In this document: in pieces, positions 43,813 through 48,883 of the stretch
How the letters are laid out: each line of letters starts with the position of its first letter
Position numbering within the stretch: the first letter of the stretch is position 1
DNA from: Geobacteraceae bacterium
GTDB lineage: Bacteria; Desulfobacterota; Desulfuromonadia; Geobacterales; Geobacteraceae
DNA: 48,883 bases
Assembly: GCA_017861285.1 (NCBI GenBank)
Contig: JAGFXO010000002.1
Coordinates: 1 to 48,883, forward strand
Direction of reading: 5' to 3'
The notes under the pieces: generated by a model
Database searches by the model: none
The model's input: only the letters and a program-made list of their open reading frames with translations
What the model was told of the DNA's origin: nothing
Position numbers and translations under genes: made by a program

Positions 43813-44067
43813 TCACAAAGAACCTTGCATCTTCAAGTTCCGAATCATTCTGATATACTTTTCAATAAGTTTGTGATTTCGTACTTTTAAATTGGACTGA
43901 GTCATATACGCAAAGAAACGGGAAGCTACCGAAGCAAGGCAACAGCAGATAAACAATGCCGCCATGGGTATTATCGGTGTGAAAGGTATCCATGGAGCAA
44001 CGACTGCCGAAACCGAAGCGGCGGCCATTACCACTATGATTATCGGAACCATAAATTTTACGGTCAT
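43813..44067 (-). CDS. Small two-helix membrane protein, possibly frameshifted
   Basis: 84 residues with two hydrophobic segments (MVPIIIVVMAAASVSAVVAPW and MAALFICCCLASVA), then a basic helical tail (YMTQSNLKVRNHKLIEKYIRMIRN). No ribosome-binding site precedes ATG 44067. The frame stays open upstream and reads FQIEFKVALVQRM before it, so the true start may lie further up. No family recognised. A frameshift near the 3' end is suspected. It may be a decaying gene. Confidence 0.4.
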   Translation of the reverse strand: MTVKFMVPIIIVVMAAASVSAVVAPWIPFTPIIPMAALFICCCLASVASRFFAYMTQSNLKVRNHKLIEKYIRMIRNLKMQGSL

Positions 44068-44228
44068 TCGCTGGACAAGAGCAACTTTGAACTCGATCTG
44101 GAAACTGAGGCAAGTATCTCCGGGAGACCTTTGAGAAGTCTATTGCATTAAAAACAAGCCAAGATTAGAGAAGGAATGCAAAAAACATTTAATAACAAAG
44201 CATCTCTATCCAGAAGGAGGCACAGACG

Positions 44229-44867
44229 ATGAAAGCAATCACAGGGTTTTCCAAATCTTTTTGTGTCTTAATCGCAGCGGCGATACTGACTCTCGGCATG
44301 TACAGCTTTTCAGCGGCCCATTGCGACACCTTGGACGGTCCGGTCATACAGGATGCCCGAAAGGCGTTGGATGCCAAAGACGTCACTCCGGTGCTCAAAT
44401 GGGTACGGTCCAAAGACGAGAAAAGCGTGAAGGTTGCGTTCAACAAAGCACTCGCCGCACGTGGCAAGAAACAGCAGAAAACAGCCGAAACGAATTTTTT
44501 CGAGACCCTGGTAAAAATACATCGTGCGGGCGAAGGCGCGCCATTCACCGGGCTGAAGGCTGCCGGCACGGTGGAACCGGTAATTGCCGAGGCAGACAAG
44601 TCATTGGCCGCAGGCTCTGCGGAGGCAGTGGTCAAGCTGGTAACTGATGCGGTTGGTCAAGGTATCCGCCAGCGCTACGAAAAGGCAGCTGAGACGTACA
44701 AGCACAAGGATGAAAGTGTACAGAAGGGACGCGAGTTCGTAGCAGCATATATTGAATACACCCATTACGTGGAGCGACTGCACATTGATGCCAGCAGCGC
44801 AACCGGGCATCACGCGGGGAACTCCCACAAGGAGCATGCAACGCCGGGCCTTAAACATGACCATTAA
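44229..44867 (+). CDS. DUF6448-family exported protein
   Basis: 212 residues with a signal peptide (MKAITGFSKSFCVLIAAAILTLGMYSFSA) followed immediately by AHCDTLDGPV, the hallmark of DUF6448 proteins. The body is helical (VIQDARKALDAKDVTPVLKWV, EFVAAYIEYTHYVERLH) and the C-terminus is histidine-rich (ATGHHAGNSHKEHATPG), suggesting metal binding. Ribosome-binding site AAGGAGG upstream. Function unknown. It lies 54 bases before the iron-sulfur repair gene, so a shared transcript and a role in redox or nitrosative stress are possible. Confidence 0.85.
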   Translation: MKAITGFSKSFCVLIAAAILTLGMYSFSAAHCDTLDGPVIQDARKALDAKDVTPVLKWVRSKDEKSVKVAFNKALAARGKKQQKTAETNFFETLVKIHRAGEGAPFTGLKAAGTVEPVIAEADKSLAAGSAEAVVKLVTDAVGQGIRQRYEKAAETYKHKDESVQKGREFVAAYIEYTHYVERLHIDASSATGHHAGNSHKEHATPGLKHDH

Positions 44868-44921
44868 AACCGGGAAAGCGCAGGCAACATAACAAACCTG
44901 AAACGCAGCAAGGAGTGATCC

Positions 44922-45659
44922 ATGAAAGAATCATCGACACAACAACCGGCAGATATAAGCATCTCAGACAAAACTATCGGCGAAATTGTCGCGGATGATT
45001 ACCGGACAGCAAGTGTCTTCGAAAAACACGGCATCGATTTCTGCTGCGGCGGCAAGGTTGCCCTTTCGGCAATCTGCAGGGAAAAGGGCATCGAGCCTGC
45101 CGTCATACTCCGGGAGATCAAAGCCGTGAAGGAAACGTTGCTTGAGCGCAGTGCAAACTATGCTGCATGGGAGCTTCCATTCCTCGCCGATTTTATTATC
45201 AATACTCATCACGCCTATCTTAAAGAGAATATGGGGCAAATTGCCGTGCATACCGGCAAGATAGCAGACGTCCATGGCGTCAGACATCCCGAGGTGATAG
45301 AAATATCCCAAATCTTCGCCAGGATTGTAACCGACCTGGTGGACCACCTTGGTTATGAGGAAGACGTGTTTTTCCCGGCCATCAAACGTATTGATGGCGC
45401 CAGAAAGTCTGATGCGGTTCCGGAAACCAAAGATTCCGAAACAATCAGCGAAGGCCTTGTAAAGCTCCATCGTGAGCACGAAGAGGTCGGTGACGCAATC
45501 CACAGAATCCGTGATCTTGCAAAGGATTATGAAATTCCTGGCGATGTCTGTAACACCTTCACGGTCACTTATCGGGAACTCAAGGAGTTCGAGGATGACC
45601 TGCACAAACACGTGCATCTCGAAAACAACATTCTCTTCCCAAAAGCTGCGAATCTGTGA
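44922..45659 (+). CDS. ric: Iron-sulfur cluster repair di-iron protein (Ric/ScdA/YtfE)
   Basis: Repairs iron-sulfur clusters damaged by NO or oxidants, using a hemerythrin-like diiron centre. The ScdA N-terminal domain (about 15-70) has the motif HGIDFCCGG. The hemerythrin domain holds ligand candidates INTHHAYL, HLGYEEDVFFP, LHREHEEVG and HVHLENNILFP. The 245-residue length is normal. A rubredoxin-like ORF and a flavodiiron gene follow, giving a coherent NO/O2 detoxification and repair cluster. Confidence 0.94.
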   Translation: MKESSTQQPADISISDKTIGEIVADDYRTASVFEKHGIDFCCGGKVALSAICREKGIEPAVILREIKAVKETLLERSANYAAWELPFLADFIINTHHAYLKENMGQIAVHTGKIADVHGVRHPEVIEISQIFARIVTDLVDHLGYEEDVFFPAIKRIDGARKSDAVPETKDSETISEGLVKLHREHEEVGDAIHRIRDLAKDYEIPGDVCNTFTVTYRELKEFEDDLHKHVHLENNILFPKAANL

Positions 45660-45696
45660 TGAAAGTATCTTGCCGGAAGAATGGAGATAGAAAGCG

Positions 45697-45816
45697 ATGC
45701 TAAAAACCAAAAGATGGCAGTGCCTTGTTTGCGGGTATATACACGACGGCCCTGCACCACCAAAGATATTTCCCAATTGTGGCGTCGACAGTTCCAGGTT
45801 TATTCCCTACAAGTAA
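45697..45816 (+). CDS. 39-residue rubredoxin-like ORF lacking one metal cysteine
   Basis: Too short for most ORF scans. It reads MLKTKRWQCLVCGYIHDGPA and then PPKIFPNCGVDSSRFIPYK, clearly a rubredoxin domain of the rubrerythrin C-terminal kind. The first knuckle CLVC is intact. The second, normally CPNCG, is FPNCG: Phe25 replaces cysteine (TTT for TGT or TGC). GGAG lies 11 bases upstream. It is placed between ric and a flavodiiron gene, where an electron-donor rubredoxin would be expected. It may be a recently inactivated gene or an altered metal site. Confidence 0.7.
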   Translation: MLKTKRWQCLVCGYIHDGPAPPKIFPNCGVDSSRFIPYK

Positions 45817-45900
45817 AGGCAAGAATGCCCGACGACACACCTCAAAGGGTATTTTCCCGAACGTGCGGGATTATCCATGCACTGATGGAGGAGAGTTATT

Positions 45901-47091
45901 ATGGGTTTTCAGGTAAAAGGAAACATATCTTGGGTGGGAAAGATCGATTGGGAACTCCGCAAGTTCCATGGTGAAGAATACTCCACCCACAGGGGCTCGT
46001 CGTATAATTCATATCTTGTCCGAGATGAAAAAACGGCGCTGATCGATACCGTTTGGAAACCGTTTGCAAGGGAATTCATCGAAAACCTTAAAACAGAAAT
46101 TGATCTAAAAAAAATTGACTTCATTATCGCAAATCATGCCGAAAGCGACCACAGCGGCGCCTTGCCGGAACTGATGCGCCTGATCCCCGACACCCCCATC
46201 TACTGTACCGCCAATGCCGTCAAGTCGCTGAAGGGGCACTATCACCAGGACTGGAATTTCAGAACCGTGAAGACCGGCGACCGATTGAATATCGGCTCGA
46301 AGGATTTCATCTTTATCGAAGCGCCGATGCTTCATTGGCCTGACACTATGTTCTGCTACCTGACCGGAGACAATATCCTGTTCAGCAACGATGCGTTCGG
46401 GCAGCACCTTGCCTCGGAACTGATGTTCAACGACCTGGTCGACCAGGCAGAACTGTTCCAGGAATGCATCAAGTACTATGCGAATATCCTGACGCCTTTC
46501 AGCGCAATGGTCGACCGGAAAATCAAGGAAGTCGTCGGATTGGGCCTGCCGGTCGACATGATCTGCACCAGCCACGGCGTCATCTGGCGGGACAACCCGC
46601 TCCAGATCGTATCCAAATACGCGGAATGGGCCGCCAACTACCATGAAAACCAGGTTACGATCATCTATGACACCATGTGGGACGGAACGAGAAGAATGGC
46701 AGAAGCAATCGGGAAAGGCATCCATGATGCGGATAAGGACGTGACTATCAAGATATATAACGCCGCCCGCAGCGACAAGAATGACATCATCACCGAAGTG
46801 TTCAAATCAAAGGCTGTCCTGATTGGCTCCCCAACGGTTAATCGTGGCATTCTCTCGGCAATCGCCGGGATTCTCGAAGAAATCAGAGGGCTGGGGTTCA
46901 AGGACAAGAAAGCTGCGGCATTCGGGACATACGGTTGGAGCGGAGAATCGGTTGCCATGATAACGGATCGGCTGCGTGAGGGCGGTTTCCAGTTGCTTGG
47001 CGACGGGTTGAAAGGGCTCTGGAACCCCGATGAACAGGGCCTTGCGAACTGCGTGGACTTTGGCAGAGACTTTGGTCGGCAGGTGAAATGA
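45901..47091 (+). CDS. FprA-family flavodiiron protein, second copy
   Basis: 396 residues. Diiron motif [11 protein letters not shown] near residue 80, LHWPDTMF and CTSHGVIW follow; the flavodoxin domain starts near 250 ([16 protein letters not shown]) and ends with GTYGWSGES. The C-terminus has no rubredoxin. Start ATG 45901 with GGAGGAG 9 bases upstream. It differs markedly from the copy at 192 and lies in the Ric cluster, so NO or O2 reduction under nitrosative stress is the likely role, with the adjacent rubredoxin-like ORF as possible former donor. Confidence 0.94.
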   Translation: MGFQVKGNISWVGKIDWELRKFHGEEYSTHRGSSYNSYLVRDEKTALIDTVWKPFAREFIENLKTEIDLKKIDFIIANHAESDHSGALPELMRLIPDTPIYCTANAVKSLKGHYHQDWNFRTVKTGDRLNIGSKDFIFIEAPMLHWPDTMFCYLTGDNILFSNDAFGQHLASELMFNDLVDQAELFQECIKYYANILTPFSAMVDRKIKEVVGLGLPVDMICTSHGVIWRDNPLQIVSKYAEWAANYHENQVTIIYDTMWDGTRRMAEAIGKGIHDADKDVTIKIYNAARSDKNDIITEVFKSKAVLIGSPTVNRGILSAIAGILEEIRGLGFKDKKAAAFGTYGWSGESVAMITDRLREGGFQLLGDGLKGLWNPDEQGLANCVDFGRDFGRQVK

Positions 47092-47154
47092 TTATTTTTG
47101 ACGCCATAAAGCGGACTACAGCCTCGGCTAAAGAACTGATATGGCTGTCAGTAG

Positions 47155-47458
47155 TCAACAGGGAAAATAATTCCCCACCCCTCGGATTAAGGGTTTTTTT
47201 AAAAGCATGTCTCCCAGGCTACAGGTAGAGACGGGACCTTGTGGCGACGTGTGATCACTCTGATATACGCGGGTTGGGTACCGCATGGCTTGTCTTCTTC
47301 GCCGAGCTGCCTCGCTCTAAAATCGGAAGTTCGGCAAATGCCTTATTCACATAGTTCCGTCGAGGATTCTCCTGAACGTGATCGCGTCTCTGCCTCTGGC
47401 CTGGGATTTTTGTCGTTTTTTGAGCCTGGTTTCCTCCTTAACGGCGATTGTTGTTCGG
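47155..47458 (-). ncRNA. Candidate bridge-RNA region of the IS1111-like element
   Basis: The noncoding stretch between the transposase stop and the left inverted repeat. In IS1111-type elements the bridge RNA that pairs with target and donor DNA comes from the end downstream of the transposase gene; this placement matches. I could not draw its loops with confidence. Near its outer edge, on the plus strand, a weak hairpin with a T7 run (47179-47200) could end the flavodiiron transcript. Confidence 0.35.
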
Positions 47459-48226
47459 TTACGCCTTTTCCGGTAACCGTGCACAGGCAATGGCCCACAT
47501 GAACGCACATAACTCGCGGGCGATGGCGGTCACAACGCTTTTGCGGTTCTTCCCTCTCGCAATGAGCCTGCGGAAACGGCCACAGAGCCTGACTTGGGCT
47601 TTCCAGGCGATGTTGCGGACCTCTTGCGGCAAGCCGTCAAGTCGGCCAACAAGGCTTCGGCTCTCCCGGGCCGGGTGGCTGTATGTCTGGGCTGCTTCCG
47701 TGAGCACCCGGCGTACATGGCCATTGCCGGTCTTGGTAATGCCTCCCCGTCTTGTTGTCGAGCCGCTGGAGTGCTCACTGGGCACGAGTCCCAGATACGC
47801 CATCAACTGTTTTGGCGAATCAAACCGGGTCAGGTCCCGCATGGCTTCATCATCCGCTGAGGGCACATGGATAGCAGTCAATTATCCCGAGCGGTGCAGA
47901 CGGGCCAGATTTACCGCATCCCGTCGGTCATTCTTGATCCGCTGGCCGCTCTTGCGGGGAATCAGCGACGGGGCGGCAACAACACAATCGAAGCCTTGTC
48001 TTGACAGAAAGCGATAGATGTCGTACCCGCAAGGGCCGGCCTCATACACGAAGCGGAGCGTGACGCCTTTGCCTTGCAGTTTGCGAACGACCTTGTGCAG
48101 CGATTCAAGATCGCCACCGATTGTGCCGTAAAACCTCGCTTCACTAGCCCGGCTCGCATCGGCAAGCGCAACATCAATGGAGTTTTTGTGAACATCAAGA
48201 CCGACAAATATGGTATTCTTATTCAT
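47459..48226 (-). pseudogene. IS110-family transposase pseudogene
   Basis: Starts at ATG 48226 with a perfect GGAGG 6 bases upstream. The DEDD catalytic domain is recognisable: FVGLDVHKNSIDVA, YEAGPCGYDIYRFL and KNDRRDAVNLARLHRSG. TAA at 47882-47884 then interrupts the frame, which continues LTAIHVPSADDEAMRDLTR and passes straight to FDSPKQLMAYLGLVPSE, TTRRGGITKTGNGHVRR, the C-terminal serine domain. About 130 residues normally lie between these two parts. So the gene has one nonsense codon and one in-frame deletion and cannot be active. Confidence 0.9.
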
Positions 48227-48319
48227 GACCTGCCTCCTTGGTTGTGGCTCTGTATTGGTTACTCCCAATATAACCCACGTTTGCAAGGGGCAGGTCTCCT
48301 GTTTTCTACTGACAGCCAT

Positions 48320-48655
48320 TATGTCTAGAATATCGTCTCGAACAACCTCACGTCCAGCGATGCGTTTCTCCACACTTTCACGGATAACCAAAGCACGTGG
48401 GCTGGAAAGATCGCGCAATGCTTCCAAAGCTCGTTCACTCTTTCGTTCTTGATAGAACGTAATGCCCATGACTGCGAATACAAAACCAAGAAGCATCAGT
48501 GCTTCCTCAACATCACCCAATAGAAAGTAGAAAACACCACCTCCGACAAGAAGCAATAACATCGGCTCACGAACAACAGAAAAAGCGATAGCGAATACAC
48601 TACGCCGTTTTGCCGAAGGAAGTTCGTTATAGACTTCTTCCGACAATCTTATCAT
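48320..48655 (-). pseudogene. 5' fragment of a P-type cation ATPase, truncated by the IS element
   Basis: From ATG 48655 the frame reads LSEEVYNELPSAKRRS, a membrane hairpin (LLLLVGGGVFYFLL, ALMLLGFVFAVMGITFYQERK) and the start of the actuator domain (RALVIRESVEKRIAGREVVRDDIL). This is the N-terminus of a Ca2+-type P-type ATPase. It ends at the IS element near 48330. No matching remainder (DKTGT, TGD motifs) is found on the other side of the IS, where the flavodiiron gene lies, so the rest was lost or moved. The AT-rich 48656-48883 stretch upstream has no recognised gene. Confidence 0.85.
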
Positions 48656-48883
48656 TGCTCCCGTTCAAAAAGGCCGTGAAAATATTTGATGTCGAAATTA
48701 CTATGCAAAAAAGATCTCCATTACTGCAATCATGGGATATAATCAACGCCAATGCAGTTCAGTGCTGAATGATTGATACAACAAAAACGATAATTTCTTT
48801 TCTGTGATTTGCTGCAAAGCAATCAAGTTCTTAACAGCAACAACTTGAGTATATGATAGTATTCATAGAGCATGACCAACATC

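Larger units (their letters stand above)
47130..48330 (-). mobile_element. Decayed IS110-family (IS1111-like) insertion sequence
   Basis: The transposase remnant lies between two 14-base inverted repeats, ATGGCTGTCAGTAG at 47141-47154 and its complement at 48306-48319. These fit the subterminal inverted repeats of the IS1111 subgroup. The right-hand end interrupts a P-type ATPase gene. About 300 bases of noncoding DNA lie on the 3' side of the transposase. Exact outer boundaries are estimates. Confidence 0.75.

Noticed and set aside
43337-43876. 179-codon plus-strand ORF opposite the DUF488 pseudogene
   Set aside because: The minus strand shows clear DUF488 signature residues; the plus frame has none.
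1-48883. CRISPR array
   Set aside because: No regular repeat-spacer structure was seen; the tandem repeats present are contiguous 7-base units without spacers.

Overview
The window looks like a chromosomal segment of a Geobacter-type bacterium (Desulfuromonadota, Geobacteraceae). The pointers are a PpcA-like triheme periplasmic cytochrome, SelB, an AhbD-type radical SAM heme enzyme beside hemE and hemH, two flavodiiron proteins, and a gyrA / HEAT-repeat / gpsA / sensor-kinase / ABC gene order that I recall from Geobacter genomes near the origin. The genus assignment is inference from gene content; no rRNA or tRNA gene was recognised.

Layout. (1) 1-8.5 kb: flavodiiron protein and priA (overlapping), a lipoprotein, an ADP-ribosylglycohydrolase, a small Cys-rich ORF, then def-fmt-DUF116. 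(2) 8.6-15.3 kb: uvrA, a small exported protein, a phosphohexomutase and a DUF4139 protein. (3) 15.4-21.1 kb: two subunits of a heterodimeric ABC exporter, then selB. The first exporter gene appears to start at ATC, and the second carries an in-frame insertion of a dispersed palindromic repeat. (4) 21.1-25.1 kb, minus strand: MoxR ATPase, a MntA-HepT toxin-antitoxin pair and a large TraB/PrgY-like protein, the best candidate here for an undescribed system. (5) 25.4-38.8 kb, minus strand: ahbD-like, hemE and hemH; PAP2; an ABC-2 transporter pair; a collapsed sensor kinase with a response-regulator/histidine-kinase hybrid; gpsA; a HEAT-repeat protein; gyrA. (6) 38.8-47.1 kb: an accessory redox and nitrosative-stress region with the triheme cytochrome, a membrane polyferredoxin, a CoA-disulfide-reductase-like/rhodanese flavoprotein, a VOC protein, a DUF488 pseudogene, a DUF6448 protein, a Ric/ScdA iron-sulfur repair protein, a 39-residue rubredoxin-like ORF lacking one metal cysteine, and a second flavodiiron protein. 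(7) 47.1-48.7 kb: a decayed IS110-family (IS1111-like) element that truncates a P-type cation ATPase.

Several genes show signs of decay or repeat invasion: a heptad repeat (GGCAMAR) read through as a protein tail, palindromic GC-rich repeats, about 240-bp direct repeats flanking the first redox module, in-frame deletions at apparent short homologies, and single nonsense codons. Accessory DNA begins directly upstream of gyrA, where gyrB would often be expected, which suggests a rearrangement breakpoint.
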